Source: UBA7672 sp965229115 (GTDB lineage: Bacteria; Pseudomonadota; Alphaproteobacteria; Caulobacterales; Hyphomonadaceae). Taken from it: a stretch of 64,000 nt of DNA. Both the position numbers and the translations under genes were made by a program. This document shows positions 53,955 through 64,000 of the stretch, one piece after another (position 1 is the stretch's first letter; each line of letters opens with the position of its first letter). Location of the stretch: positions 4,340,001 through 4,404,000 of the forward strand of contig CBDDIR010000003.1 of assembly GCA_965229115.1 (NCBI GenBank). The letters are read 5' to 3'. The notes below the pieces were generated by a model. That model was not told the origin of the DNA and did no database searches. It saw only the letters and a list, made by a program, of their open reading frames with translations.

Positions 53955-54475
53955 TGCGAGCGTTCCATGAAGCGCCAGTTGTGGCGCAATTCCGCGGGCA
54001 CTTCAGCGCCGTCATAGACGGCACAGTCCCTGAAGCCGTCGACCTCGTACAACCCGTGGGCCGAGGCCATAAACGGCCCGGTATCCAGCCGCATGACCGG
54101 ATATCCAAACGCATCGGAATCGGCGATCAGTCGCTTGACGATGATGGCGCCTAGTCCGCCACCACGCTGATCCGGCGCCACGAAGACGCGCTTCATTTCA
54201 GATACGCCATCCACCAGTTTCCGCAAGCCGCCCATGCCTGCCGGCTGACCGTTGCTGCGGACAATGTAGAACACGCCCTCAGGCGGCATCGCCCCGCAAA
54301 GCTTGTCGAGCGCAGAGGCGACATACGTCTCGATCGAGCCGCCGAGCAGGTCCGAAATCTCGATCCCAAAATCGCGGCGTATGCATGTCTCCATCCATGC
54401 GAAGTACTGGGTGTTGAGATCCAGCAGCGCTTCACGGTCGCGCTGGGCGTCTGCCGGCTCGAACGTGATTGTCAT
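53951..54475 (-). CDS. GNAT-family N-acetyltransferase
   Basis: 174 residues from ATG 54475, overlapping the upstream serine hydrolase stop by 4 bp. GNAT motif A reads EMKRVFVAPDQRGGGLGAIIVKRLIADS (acetyl-CoA pyrophosphate loop QRGGGLG), followed by VMRLDTGPFMASAHGLYEVDGF. The substrate is unknown; coupling to the beta-lactamase-fold enzyme suggests a common pathway. Confidence 0.9.
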   Translation of the reverse strand: MTITFEPADAQRDREALLDLNTQYFAWMETCIRRDFGIEISDLLGGSIETYVASALDKLCGAMPPEGVFYIVRSNGQPAGMGGLRKLVDGVSEMKRVFVAPDQRGGGLGAIIVKRLIADSDAFGYPVMRLDTGPFMASAHGLYEVDGFRDCAVYDGAEVPAELRHNWRFMERSH

Positions 54476-55650
54476 GCTGGCTTCCAGAATTGAAGATCGC
54501 CGTACAGGAAGTCCCACGGCACGCGCGCCTCGCCGAGAATGAAGTCGGTGAGATAGGGGATCGAGGCTTCGGCGCGCAGATCATTGCCGAGGATCACGAC
54601 GCAGCGCTTCCCGCGCTCCAGGCAGGTGATCATGTTGCCGGTGGAATCGTTGTGTCCGCCGCGAACGAAGCCGCGACCCTGCGGCCCGTCGAACACGATT
54701 GGGCTCAGCGCGGCGTAAAGATCAGCACGTTGCTCAGCGGCGGGCAGCGGCTTCTGCGGCGTCGGGAATTGCGACTTCGTGGTGATGTGCAGCTGCGGCC
54801 GCAGGAAGTCTGCATACGCCGCCTTCGACAGCCGGTCGCCACGCACCAGCGCTGCCGTCAGTTTCGCCATATCTGCGATCGTTGAATCCATCGACCCCGC
54901 AACGCGCACGCGCCCACGCTCGTCATGCGGTTCAACCTTGCCGTCGATCATCCAGCCATCTGCCTCGCGGCCTTTGAAGTCGTCGCGCCACATCACGCTG
55001 GTGTCGGGCATACCCAGCGGATCGAACATGCGCTTTTGCATCTCGCGGCCGACATCGAGTCCGAGCCCCTTCTCCAGCACGAACTGAAGCAGGATGATCC
55101 CGTCGCCCGAATAGCCGTATTGCGTGCCCGGATCGAAATGGAAGCGCAGCTTCTCGTCCGGCTCGAGGAATCCGAAATTGGCAAAGCCCGATCCGTGGTT
55201 GAGCAGGATGCGCGGCGTCAGCTTCTTCCAGCGCTCATCGCCCGCCAGCCCGGCCCACGCCGCGTAAGCATCCGCAATCTTCTCGTCGGTGTAGGAGGGC
55301 AGGGGTTGCGGCAGGTAGTCTGCAATCGATTTGTCGAGATCGATGACGCCTTCATCCGCCAGCTGCGCCACCATATAGCCGAACGTCATCTTGGTCAGCG
55401 ATGCCGCATACATGATGCTGTTGGTCTTGAGCGCGTCTCCGGCCGCGTTGCGCGCGCCATAGACGCTCACCTTCGTGACCTTGCCATCGTCGATCACAGC
55501 CAGTGCAAAGCCCTTCGCGCCGGTCGACGCCATCATGCGCTCAACCTGGGCATCAATCGTAGCCGATGGCGGCATGGGCGGCGTGGCCGCCGGTATCGCC
55601 GCACACCCCGACAGCAGCGCCACAGACATAGCCCCAAGCACGCGCTTCAT
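54472..55650 (-). CDS. Serine hydrolase, class C beta-lactamase/DD-peptidase fold, lipoprotein
   Basis: 392 residues from ATG 55650. Lipobox LLSGC (Cys16). Active-site SxxK is SLTK (Ser84-Lys87); the Tyr motif is YGYSGDG, and the third motif RGGHNDS near the C-terminus replaces KTG. This is the pattern of AmpC-like esterases and peptidases rather than true beta-lactamases. It acts in the envelope. Confidence 0.85.
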   Translation of the reverse strand: MKRVLGAMSVALLSGCAAIPAATPPMPPSATIDAQVERMMASTGAKGFALAVIDDGKVTKVSVYGARNAAGDALKTNSIMYAASLTKMTFGYMVAQLADEGVIDLDKSIADYLPQPLPSYTDEKIADAYAAWAGLAGDERWKKLTPRILLNHGSGFANFGFLEPDEKLRFHFDPGTQYGYSGDGIILLQFVLEKGLGLDVGREMQKRMFDPLGMPDTSVMWRDDFKGREADGWMIDGKVEPHDERGRVRVAGSMDSTIADMAKLTAALVRGDRLSKAAYADFLRPQLHITTKSQFPTPQKPLPAAEQRADLYAALSPIVFDGPQGRGFVRGGHNDSTGNMITCLERGKRCVVILGNDLRAEASIPYLTDFILGEARVPWDFLYGDLQFWKPA

Positions 55651-55818
55651 CGACCACCCATCATCCACGCCAATATCAAAGGCACGCCATTCGCGCGCGA
55701 TTGTTATCGCATGCCGCAAGGTTGGCCTAGCGCCACCCGCTTGCCGTCCGCAAACCGCTCTGCGACGCTCGTCTCAAGATCGCCCGCATCAGACGTGGCG
55801 ACCAAGGGAGAGACGCTG

Positions 55819-56892
55819 ATGTTCTCTAAGATGACACGCAGGCTGTTCGCCGCCGCAACGATCAGCGCTGGCCTCCTCGCCGCCTGCGCCACACAGCCGG
55901 AAACAACGCCCAGCCCCATCCCGGGCATCCACTTCCGCACGGTGGATTCCCACGGCGTGAAGCTCCGCGTCGCCGAAGCTGGCAAAGGCCCGCTGGTCAT
56001 CCTCGTGCATGGCTTTCCGGAGAGCTGGTATTCCTGGCGCCACCAGATCCCCGCTCTGGCGGAGGCCGGCTATCACGTCGTCGCGCCAGACATGCGCGGC
56101 TATGGCAAGTCCGATCGTCCTGGCCCGGTGGAAGACTATGACATCAAGCATCTGACGGATGATCTCGTCTCCATCGTCGATGCGATGGGCGAGAAGACCG
56201 CGATTCTCGTCGGGCATGACTGGGGCGCGAACGTTTCGTGGAATGCGCTGCTGCTGCATCCGGATCGCTTCACCGCCTACGCCGCGATGAGCGTTCCCTA
56301 TCGCGGCCGAAACCCCGACGTGCGCCCGATGGACGCTACGCGCGCGGCCTATGGCGAGAACTTCTGGTACACGGTCTATTTTCAAGAGCCGGGCGTCGCC
56401 GAGAAGGAGTTCGACGCGCAGCCGTATGAATTCCTGAGCCGCGCCTATCTGCTCTATGAAGGCCAGACGCCTACCGAGCCGCCGCAGATCACAGACCCGC
56501 GCCGCTCCGCCGGCGGCTGGATCCCGCGCATGGGCAAGGTGAAACAACTGCCCGCCTGGCTGCCGCAAAAGGACCTCGACTATTACGTCAGCGAGTTCAA
56601 AGAATCGGGCTTCCGGGGCGGCATCAACTATTACCGCAACTCGAACCGCAACTGGGAGATCACGCCCCAGCTCACCGGCGCGACCACCAATGCCCCCGTC
56701 ATCTTCATCGCCGGCAAGGACGACCCGGTCATCCGCGGCGCGACGGTCGACAGCCTGACCACGATGATGAAGCCAACGGTCAAGGATCTGCGCGGCGTCA
56801 CCGTTATCCCGGGCGCTGGACACTGGATCCAGCAGGAGAAGGCGGATGAGGTGAATGCGCTTCTGCTGCAATTCCTGAAGGGTTTGAAATAG
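55819..56892 (+). CDS. Exported epoxide-hydrolase-like alpha/beta hydrolase
   Basis: 357 residues from ATG 55819 (GGGAGAG upstream). The N-terminal signal has a lipobox-like LLAAC. Epoxide hydrolase marks: HGFPESWYSWRHQIPAL (oxyanion), VAPDMRGYGKSDRP, nucleophile GHDWGANVSW (Asp), cap tyrosines, GKDDPV and the base GAGHWIQQE. The Asp nucleophile separates it from esterases. It hydrolyses epoxides to diols, probably in the periplasm. Confidence 0.9.
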   Translation: MFSKMTRRLFAAATISAGLLAACATQPETTPSPIPGIHFRTVDSHGVKLRVAEAGKGPLVILVHGFPESWYSWRHQIPALAEAGYHVVAPDMRGYGKSDRPGPVEDYDIKHLTDDLVSIVDAMGEKTAILVGHDWGANVSWNALLLHPDRFTAYAAMSVPYRGRNPDVRPMDATRAAYGENFWYTVYFQEPGVAEKEFDAQPYEFLSRAYLLYEGQTPTEPPQITDPRRSAGGWIPRMGKVKQLPAWLPQKDLDYYVSEFKESGFRGGINYYRNSNRNWEITPQLTGATTNAPVIFIAGKDDPVIRGATVDSLTTMMKPTVKDLRGVTVIPGAGHWIQQEKADEVNALLLQFLKGLK

Positions 56893-56937
56893 CGCGCCCG
56901 TTGACATCGGGCTCGCAAAGCTTTTCACCGTCGCGTC

Positions 56938-57435
56938 ATGAAACACCTGCGCGGCTATTTCGGCATCGGCGTTGAATCGCTGTCCAAGCCTATGAACCTT
57001 GGCGCTCTCCAGCGCACGGCGCATGCGTTCGGCGCAGCCTTCACCTTCACCGTCTCGCCCGCGCCGAAGATCCGCGTGCTCCACCACGCCGACACGTCGA
57101 AGTCAGACCTGCACGTGCCCTGGTATCTCTGGGATACGATCGACGACATGCAGATGCCGCGCGGCTGCCAGCTCGTCGGCATCGAACTGACGGATGATGC
57201 GGTCGACCTGCCGGCCTTCCGCCATCCGCTGCGCGCGGCCTATGTGATGGGCGGGGAGGCGAGAGACTTGTCGCCGGAGATGCAGGCGAAGTGCAGCTTC
57301 ATCGTGAAGATCCCCACGCGCTTCTGCATCAACGTTTCGCTGGCCGGCGCTCTGGTGATGTACGACCGCACGCTCTCCATGGGCGGCTGGCCCGCACGCC
57401 CGGTTCATGCCGGCGGTTCGGATCAGGTCGAGTAG
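56938..57435 (+). CDS. SpoU-family RNA 2'-O-methyltransferase
   Basis: 165 residues. SPOUT knot motifs: KPMNLGALQRTAHAFGA (motif 1), AAYVMGGEARDLS (motif 2) and VKIPTRFCINVSLAGALVMYDRTLS (motif 3). The small size without an extra RNA-binding domain resembles TrmH/TrmL-type single-domain enzymes. It methylates rRNA or tRNA ribose. The 3' end overlaps the convergent gene by 13 bp. Confidence 0.85.
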   Translation: MKHLRGYFGIGVESLSKPMNLGALQRTAHAFGAAFTFTVSPAPKIRVLHHADTSKSDLHVPWYLWDTIDDMQMPRGCQLVGIELTDDAVDLPAFRHPLRAAYVMGGEARDLSPEMQAKCSFIVKIPTRFCINVSLAGALVMYDRTLSMGGWPARPVHAGGSDQVE

Positions 57436-57857
57436 ATATCGCCGCTGCGCATATGAATGCTGAGCGCGATCAGCGCCAGCCCCGTCGCCGCGCCCGCAGC
57501 CAGCACAACTGCAGCGGTTGCATCGCCCGGCTCGATCCCTGTCGCCAGCATCAGGATCAACACGCCACCCAGCGCCATCGCCACAAAAGTCCCCGCCGTG
57601 CGAATGCCGAAGGCGACTGCATTCAGGATCGACGCGCGATCATTCCACGCGCCGTAAAACCAGCGCCCGATCAGGAGTATGAGCCCGCCGGTCACGATCA
57701 CCGGCATCGCCATGGAAGATGCGCCGCCCAGCGTATCCGCCGCATCCGGCAGCTTCAGATACCGCGCCAGGATCGCGAAGCCGACAATGATCATGCCTGC
57801 TGCCGCGCTCGCGCCGGTCACTACCAGACATGCGCCGGATATGCGCCGCCACATCAT
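57423..57857 (-). CDS. Hypothetical inner-membrane protein
   Basis: About 144 residues from ATG 57857. Four hydrophobic helices: ISGACLVVTGASAAAGMIIVGFAILARYL, MAMPVIVTGGLILLIGRWFY, GTFVAMALGGVLILMLATGIE and AAVVLAAGAATGLALIALSI. No family recognised. Confidence 0.65.
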   Translation of the reverse strand: MMWRRISGACLVVTGASAAAGMIIVGFAILARYLKLPDAADTLGGASSMAMPVIVTGGLILLIGRWFYGAWNDRASILNAVAFGIRTAGTFVAMALGGVLILMLATGIEPGDATAAVVLAAGAATGLALIALSIHMRSGDIYST

Positions 57858-58126
57858 CGCTGAACTCCCATCTGCGTGCCCTTTTCGCGAGGGAGCAGTC
57901 GGGAAAGACAAAGCAGGGCAGGCGCCGTTGCGGGTTTACCTAGTATTTTCCTTTGAGCTCACTTCAGGGGCGTTTTTCGCGCCAGATTGAGCCAAAAACC
58001 CCTGAAAACAGTCGATTGCGTGAAATTCAACGGACCCGATTAAACCGATTTTCAACGCTGCGTGCCAGTTTGATGCGGAACAGGGAAGCCGCTTGAAGAG
58101 CCTCCCGGCAGTGATGGTGTGGTGAC

Positions 58127-59587
<1,461 letters not shown>

Positions 59588-59610
59588 TAATTCCAGCTAC
59601 CAGAAACACG

Positions 59611-59645
59611 AATGGCGAGCGGTTCATCCGCTCGCCATTTTTGTT
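59611..59645 (+). terminator. Strong intrinsic terminator
   Basis: A perfect 12-bp stem AATGGCGAGCGG (59611-59622) / CCGCTCGCCATT (59628-59639) with loop TTCAT is followed by a T-rich run, downstream of the sigma-54 activator. Confidence 0.92.
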
Positions 59646-59661
59646 TTTCGTCGCGGTAGGT

Positions 59662-60090
59662 TCAATCGCCCCAGTTCTCGTCCTCTGCGGCGATCTCAAG
59701 CAGCAGTTCGGCTCGCGTCTTCAGCAACGGCATCACAGACGTCGACAAAGTGAGCCCATGAATCTCGTCATCGTCCTTGTCAGTTGAAGCAATGGCCTGA
59801 AGCCAGCTCTCCGCTATGCGCTTCATTGCAAGCCTCGGATGTCGACAATCATCCGATGTGCAGTAGTCGGTTGGTAGATCACCCGAAATCACCCACCACC
59901 CGACTGAGCCGGGCCACTTGACGCTCTCAATCGCCCAGACCGCTACATAGGGAGACGTGTGCCAAGCAGGCCAGTCACCCACTTGTCCATGAACGATGCC
60001 CTCACGTTCCAGATAGCCGGTTACTCGCGCGCGCTGATCTGCGCACCACTGGTTGTCATCCGGCTGGTAGTCCGCGTCCTCGGCGCTCAT
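59662..60090 (-). CDS. DUF4826 protein
   Basis: 142 residues. DUF4826 pattern: DDNQWCADQRARVTGYLEREGIVHGQVGDWPAWHTSPYVAVWAIES, GWWVISGDLPTDYC and PRLAMKRIAESW. A small acidic cytoplasmic protein of unknown role; homologues are scattered among immunity-like and orphan genes. It lies 30 bp upstream of the next minus-strand stop. Confidence 0.8.
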   Translation of the reverse strand: MSAEDADYQPDDNQWCADQRARVTGYLEREGIVHGQVGDWPAWHTSPYVAVWAIESVKWPGSVGWWVISGDLPTDYCTSDDCRHPRLAMKRIAESWLQAIASTDKDDDEIHGLTLSTSVMPLLKTRAELLLEIAAEDENWGD

Positions 60091-60120
60091 GGCCGCCTGC
60101 CTTCCGCAATGAGCGTCCCC

Positions 60121-61104
60121 CTAATCCGCAACGTGGATCAGCATCTTCCCGCTGTTGCGGCCTTCGAACAGGCCGATCAGTCCTTCCGGCGCGCGCTCGA
60201 AGCCGTTCAGGATCGTCTCCTGGTATTTGATCTTTCCGCTCTTCAGCCAACCGGTCATGTCCGAGACGAACTGCGCATTGAGGTGCGCGAAATCTGTCGC
60301 GACAAACCCTTCCATGCGGATGCGCTTGTAGATCATGTTGAACAGGCCGGTCACGCCATCGCCGCCGCCATTGTAGGTCGAGATCATGCCACACACCGGA
60401 ATGCGCCCATGCACATTCATGCGCGGCAGCGCGGCATCCAGATGCGCCCCACCAACGTTCTCGAAGTAAACGTCGATGCCCTTGGGCGTTGCCGCCTCGA
60501 GCGCTTTCGCCAGATCCTGCGTCTTGTAGTTGATGACGGCATCGAGGCCCGCTTCGTCGCGCAGCCACTGCGCCTTGTCGTCCGCGCCCGTCGTGCCGAC
60601 GACATAGCAGCCCTTGAGCTTTGCGATCTGGGCCACGACAGAGCCCACCGCGCCGCCTGCGGTCGAGACGAACACCTGCTCGCCATCCTTCAGCTTGCCG
60701 ATATCCAGCAGCCCGCCATACGCCGTGATGCCCGTGCCGCCGAGCGCGTGCATGTAAACCGACAGCGGCAGGGCAGGGTCACGCTCCAGCGGGGCTAGCC
60801 CCTGACCATTGCTCACGAACGTCTCACGGAAGCCCGCCCAGTGCTTCACCAGCTGGCCTTCCTTCAGTTTCGGATTGCGCGATTCAACAATCCGCCCAAT
60901 CCCGCCGCCCAGCAGCGGCGCATCCAGCGCCTGATCCGCATTCAGCCGCGGCCGCATATACGGATCGACCGACATGATGAGGTTCTGGATCTTCACCTCG
61001 CCATCGCCCGTGGCCGCCACATCCACCGGCACAACCGCAAAGTCCGCCTGCACCGGCACGCCCTTCGGACGTCTCACCAGATGAATCTCACGGCTATCGG
61101 TCAT
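60121..61104 (-). CDS. NADP-dependent enone/alkenal reductase (CurA/LTB4DH-type MDR)
   Basis: 327 residues. REIHLVRRPKGVPVQADFAV, SVDPYMRPRLN (family-typical), GGTGITAYGGLLDIGKLKDGEQVFVSTAGGAVGSVVAQIAKLKGCYVVGTTGADDK, VDVYFENVGGAHLDAALPRMNVHGRIPVCGMISTYN. It reduces the C=C bond of enones. Cytoplasmic. Confidence 0.93.
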   Translation of the reverse strand: MTDSREIHLVRRPKGVPVQADFAVVPVDVAATGDGEVKIQNLIMSVDPYMRPRLNADQALDAPLLGGGIGRIVESRNPKLKEGQLVKHWAGFRETFVSNGQGLAPLERDPALPLSVYMHALGGTGITAYGGLLDIGKLKDGEQVFVSTAGGAVGSVVAQIAKLKGCYVVGTTGADDKAQWLRDEAGLDAVINYKTQDLAKALEAATPKGIDVYFENVGGAHLDAALPRMNVHGRIPVCGMISTYNGGGDGVTGLFNMIYKRIRMEGFVATDFAHLNAQFVSDMTGWLKSGKIKYQETILNGFERAPEGLIGLFEGRNSGKMLIHVAD

Positions 61105-61183
61105 CGCAGGCTCCTGAACGTAAAATGTTCGGAAGCATGGGACGAAATGGGGATGCGTGCAACGAAGTCAGCAGCCGCGAGAA

Positions 61184-62107
61184 CTAGATGTCCTGCATGG
61201 CCAGCGGACTCAATGCCGCCTCGAGCTGGCTCAACCTGCCACTGGCAGTTTCCGGCGCAAACAAGATCGCGCTCAACCGTTCAGGCTTTAGTGTCGACGC
61301 CAGGACCACACCCCGCGGGTTGCGTGCCGTGGCGTGAGCGACGAGGAGCGACGCGAGCATTGTCGTGTCAGCGGGATCTATCCCCGCTTCATGCACTCGC
61401 GCCACGAGCGCTGGATCCGCCTGCAACGCCGCGAGAACTGGCCTGATGGCAGAATGCGTGATGATCAGATGATCGCCAGCGATTTCATAATCGCGAATCT
61501 GTCGGGCTAAGATGTCGCTCGGCCCCTGCACAATAGCCGGCTTCATGCGATCATCGCGCAATATCAACAAGGTCTCGTCATGCCGGGCTGCGATGCCGTG
61601 CGCGAGTATCTTGCCGTCCCTAACAAGCCGCCCGAGCGTCAGGTTCATTTCATCTGAAACGCAATCGGCAAGCGTGCACTCGTGCATCAGCAAGATGTCG
61701 AGATAATCCGTGCGCAGCGCCCGCAAGCTGGCCTCGACGCTCGACGTGATGTCCTTGGCCGAGAAGGCGCCTTTGCGTTCTGATGCGTTTGCATTGCGAC
61801 CGATGAAGCTGCCCGCCTTGGCGGCGATACGCCGGCGGGTCTGCATGCTCCAGGGAATGATTCCGGCCTTGCTGGCGATTACAACCTCGTCGCGGTGGCC
61901 CGAGATAGCTTCGCCCAGAATATGCTCGGCCTGGCCATCGCCATAGAGCCTTGCTGTGTCGAAGTAACGGAATCCAGTTTCGAAAGCTTCGCGGATCAGG
62001 CGTTCGCGATCGCCGCGGTCGCCATAGAAAAGATCGCCTGTGCCGAAGCCGATCCGTGGTCGGCCATCGGCAAACGCCTTTGCGATGATGTCATGCGCTT
62101 CACGCAT
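61184..62107 (-). CDS. Aldo/keto reductase
   Basis: 307 residues from ATG 62107, overlapping the upstream GMC gene by 8 bp. AKR fold marks: IGFGTGDLFYG, GFRYFDTARLYGDGQAEHILGEAI (catalytic Asp/Tyr), VVIASKAGI, LRTDYLDILLMHE (His) and LAHGIAARHDE. It follows the GMC oxidoreductase, so the two may act in sequence on the same alcohol/carbonyl pair. Confidence 0.85.
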   Translation of the reverse strand: MREAHDIIAKAFADGRPRIGFGTGDLFYGDRGDRERLIREAFETGFRYFDTARLYGDGQAEHILGEAISGHRDEVVIASKAGIIPWSMQTRRRIAAKAGSFIGRNANASERKGAFSAKDITSSVEASLRALRTDYLDILLMHECTLADCVSDEMNLTLGRLVRDGKILAHGIAARHDETLLILRDDRMKPAIVQGPSDILARQIRDYEIAGDHLIITHSAIRPVLAALQADPALVARVHEAGIDPADTTMLASLLVAHATARNPRGVVLASTLKPERLSAILFAPETASGRLSQLEAALSPLAMQDI

Positions 62108-63722
62108 CAGCGCTGACTTTCGTCTGCATTGCGGCGATTGTACGTCCACTGACGGCGGCGCTTACGGCGCGCGCGGTCAGCGCCATCAGCGTGAGCGTGG
62201 GATTTGCCGTGCCTTGCGAAGGGAAGGCCGACGCGTCGGTCACATAAAGCCCGCGCGCGTCCCAGCATTCGTTGAACGGATCGAGCACGGAGTTTTCTGG
62301 CGCATTGCCCATGCGCGCCGTGCCGCATTCATGTATAGCCATCCCCGGCGGGGATGGACGAACGTTGACGCCGTCGAGTTTCACTTTCACTGCATCCGCG
62401 ATCTCGCGAATGGCGTCCGCCTGACGGCCTGCGCGCGTCAGTTCGGCATCATTCGCAGCGCAGGCGATACGAAGCGTCGGGATGCCCCATCTATCCTTGC
62501 GGTTCATGTCCAGTTCGGCGCGATTATCCGCCCTCGGCGTCATCTCGGAGAAGGAGACCGCCTGGAAGAACGACGCTGCGCCCTGCGTCGACCGATACAG
62601 TTGTACGCCGTAGCCACGCTGGCCTTCGCCCACGTCGCCATCACGCTGATCAAAGCGAGGCAGGAAAACACTGCGACCGCTCTCGAGAACGACTTTGCCG
62701 CCGGGCAGCGGCTCACCGCGCCCGTGTCCGCTCATGACGATGTGATCCATCAGGTTTCGGCCCAATGCATCAGACGCTTTGCCGAGGTTCGACAGCATTA
62801 GAATGCGCGTCGATTCCAGCGTGGACGCACACAGAAACACTAGCGGCGCCGAAACTACGCGCGTTGTTCCCGTTGCATCATCAACGAAAGCAACGCCCGT
62901 AGCGCGGCCTTTGTCGGTTATGATCTCGCGCGCGATTGCTCCGCGCCGTAAATGCAGTCTACCGGTGGCTGCCGCCTGATCCAGCGCGTCCAACGGTTTC
63001 GCAAATCGCCCCATCACCTTGTTGGCCTTCGGCCAGCGCGCTGCGATCAGATCCATCAGATCCTGCTCAGCCTTAGTCGGCGCGATTGTATCGGCGATCT
63101 CGCTGTCGGGCGCTGCGGCGACGCCATCGCGTTGCCCGGAAAGTTTCAGTCGCCGTTCGACCTGCCCATACCAGTCGTCGAGCTCGCCTGGCTTGATCGG
63201 CCAGTCTGGGCTGAGACCGTCATTGGCCCGGAAGTCCGTTTGCGCCAGTCGGTAATACTGCCGGCCATGGCCGGGCACGATCATGCGGCCGCCAGGCTGG
63301 CGAACGCGGAACCAGGTAAATTCACTGCCTTCCGACGCATACGGATTGTCGCGATCATCCACGAACTGGGAAGGATCCATCTGCCAGGCAAAGCAGCGCG
63401 ATTGCATGGGTTGGCGCAAAAGGCCCGCTGCGCGCAGCCCCTTCTGACCAAGACCGGAGATTGCGGCCGGAAGTGCGGCGAACATTTCGGGTGTAGCAAT
63501 ATTGCGCACCACGGTGCTGAGTGGCGAGGTGAACGGCCGCCGAGCGCCACCTGCAACGCCTGCATCGAGAACCAACGTCTTGAGGCCAGCCTCAGTCAGC
63601 AGCAGTGCAGCAAGTCCGCCAGCCGCGCCTGCGCCGACGACGATCGCATCGAAGCCACCGGCTTCGACGCGATCAAGCGTCGTAGCCTTGGCATTGGCAG
63701 CAAGGGCCGGCGAAAGAGACAA
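62100..63722 (-). CDS. GMC-family FAD oxidoreductase
   Basis: 540 residues. FAD-binding FDAIVVGAGAAGGLAALLLTEAGLKTLVLDAG; RQPGGRMIVPGHGRQYYRL; C-terminal IHECGTARMGNAPENSVLD and NPTLTLMALTARAV. It lacks the cysteine cluster of the 23108 enzyme and the subunit 3 partner, so it is a different branch of the family, closer to polyol/cholesterol-type oxidases. An aldo/keto reductase is translationally coupled. Confidence 0.85.
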   Translation of the reverse strand: MSLSPALAANAKATTLDRVEAGGFDAIVVGAGAAGGLAALLLTEAGLKTLVLDAGVAGGARRPFTSPLSTVVRNIATPEMFAALPAAISGLGQKGLRAAGLLRQPMQSRCFAWQMDPSQFVDDRDNPYASEGSEFTWFRVRQPGGRMIVPGHGRQYYRLAQTDFRANDGLSPDWPIKPGELDDWYGQVERRLKLSGQRDGVAAAPDSEIADTIAPTKAEQDLMDLIAARWPKANKVMGRFAKPLDALDQAAATGRLHLRRGAIAREIITDKGRATGVAFVDDATGTTRVVSAPLVFLCASTLESTRILMLSNLGKASDALGRNLMDHIVMSGHGRGEPLPGGKVVLESGRSVFLPRFDQRDGDVGEGQRGYGVQLYRSTQGAASFFQAVSFSEMTPRADNRAELDMNRKDRWGIPTLRIACAANDAELTRAGRQADAIREIADAVKVKLDGVNVRPSPPGMAIHECGTARMGNAPENSVLDPFNECWDARGLYVTDASAFPSQGTANPTLTLMALTARAVSAAVSGRTIAAMQTKVSADA

Positions 63723-63796
63723 GGTCAGATGCCTTGGGTTAACGGCGCACAGTCGGTTAGCTGCAAGCCCTGTACCGCAGAGTACCCGCTCGGTCC

Positions 63797-64000
63797 TTAG
63801 TTAACATCCGCCAATTCAAACCGGATCGGCACGCGCACGCGTTGGCCGGGTTGGGCGGCGCCCTGTTTGACCAGGAACAGCTGCGAGACTTTCAGCGCCG
63901 CCGCGCCGAAGCCCCAGCCGGGCGTGCCTTCATTCTCGACTGTGCACGCCAGCGCTCGCGAGGCCTGCACGGTGCACAGCAGGATCACGCGGGCTTTCAC
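63797..64000 (-). CDS. TonB C-terminal domain protein, C-terminal part (5' end outside window)
   Basis: The frame is open at the right edge. The 67 visible codons (VILLCTVQASRALACTVENE, then GTPGWGFGAAALKVSQLFLV) match the TonB_C fold with two cysteines, in the variant often found in secreted or energy-transducer proteins of alphaproteobacteria. A role with TonB-dependent uptake is plausible. Confidence 0.7.
   Translation of the reverse strand: MKARVILLCTVQASRALACTVENEGTPGWGFGAAALKVSQLFLVKQGAAQPGQRVRVPIRFELADVN

Noticed and set aside
55789..57087. Minus-strand 432-codon frame opposite the epoxide hydrolase
   Set aside because: Shadow frame; it spans two real genes and the gap between them.

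Overview
The window reads as chromosome of an alphaproteobacterium. Pointers are a Mic60/mitofilin-type gene next to hemD and hemC, a large TonB-dependent receptor with an adjacent LacI repressor, a Tll0287/DUF3365 haem protein, a DUF2167 protein, and a TacA/NtrC-like regulator. A Caulobacterales or Hyphomonadaceae-like host fits, but that placement is an inference from gene content. Coding is dense, with many 1-4 bp ATGA/TGATG stop-start overlaps.

Layout. 1-6.6 kb: 3' end of a PMT-type glycosyltransferase, a small partner gene, mscL, a hipBA persistence module with four palindromes spaced exactly 49 bp, a short autotransporter and a membrane protein. 7.0-27.0 kb: a block bounded by two identical 1287-bp IS3-family copies in the same orientation. 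It contains an MHYT hybrid histidine kinase, a nucleotidyltransferase-fold gene whose promoter holds a perfect 26-bp inverted repeat, and a sugar locus: LacI repressor, TonB-dependent receptor, secreted esterase, MFS permease, GH37 trehalase, two paralogous lipoprotein hydrolases, GMC oxidoreductase and its small Tat-type subunit. 27.0-35.3 kb: a decayed mobile element with an ardC fragment cut by the second IS, an AbiEi/AbiEii toxin-antitoxin pair, a complete IS66 element with an 8-bp target duplication, a VirD2-like relaxase and an excisionase-like gene, ending near tRNA-Thr(CGT). 35.4-64 kb: mostly core-like genes. These include hemC-hemD-mic60, tsaD, pyrF, a PQQ quinohaemoprotein dehydrogenase, a MliC-chagasin double-inhibitor lipoprotein, a YqjI-like His-rich PadR repressor with a DUF2218 gene, a sigma-54 activator, several oxidoreductases and a second GMC oxidoreductase.

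How genes may work together. The 12.8-25.4 kb locus looks like one uptake and degradation pathway: outer-membrane import by the receptor, periplasmic or lipid-anchored hydrolases, MFS import, cytoplasmic trehalose cleavage, and an exported GMC dehydrogenase escorted by its Tat-signal partner. Three ester-hydrolase-type enzymes around one trehalase suggest that the natural substrate is an acylated trehalose rather than free trehalose. That is the main hypothesis offered here. Start codons were moved from the longest frame where a Shine-Dalgarno sequence, signal peptide or ATGA overlap argued for it. All family assignments come from reading motifs by eye, without database searches.
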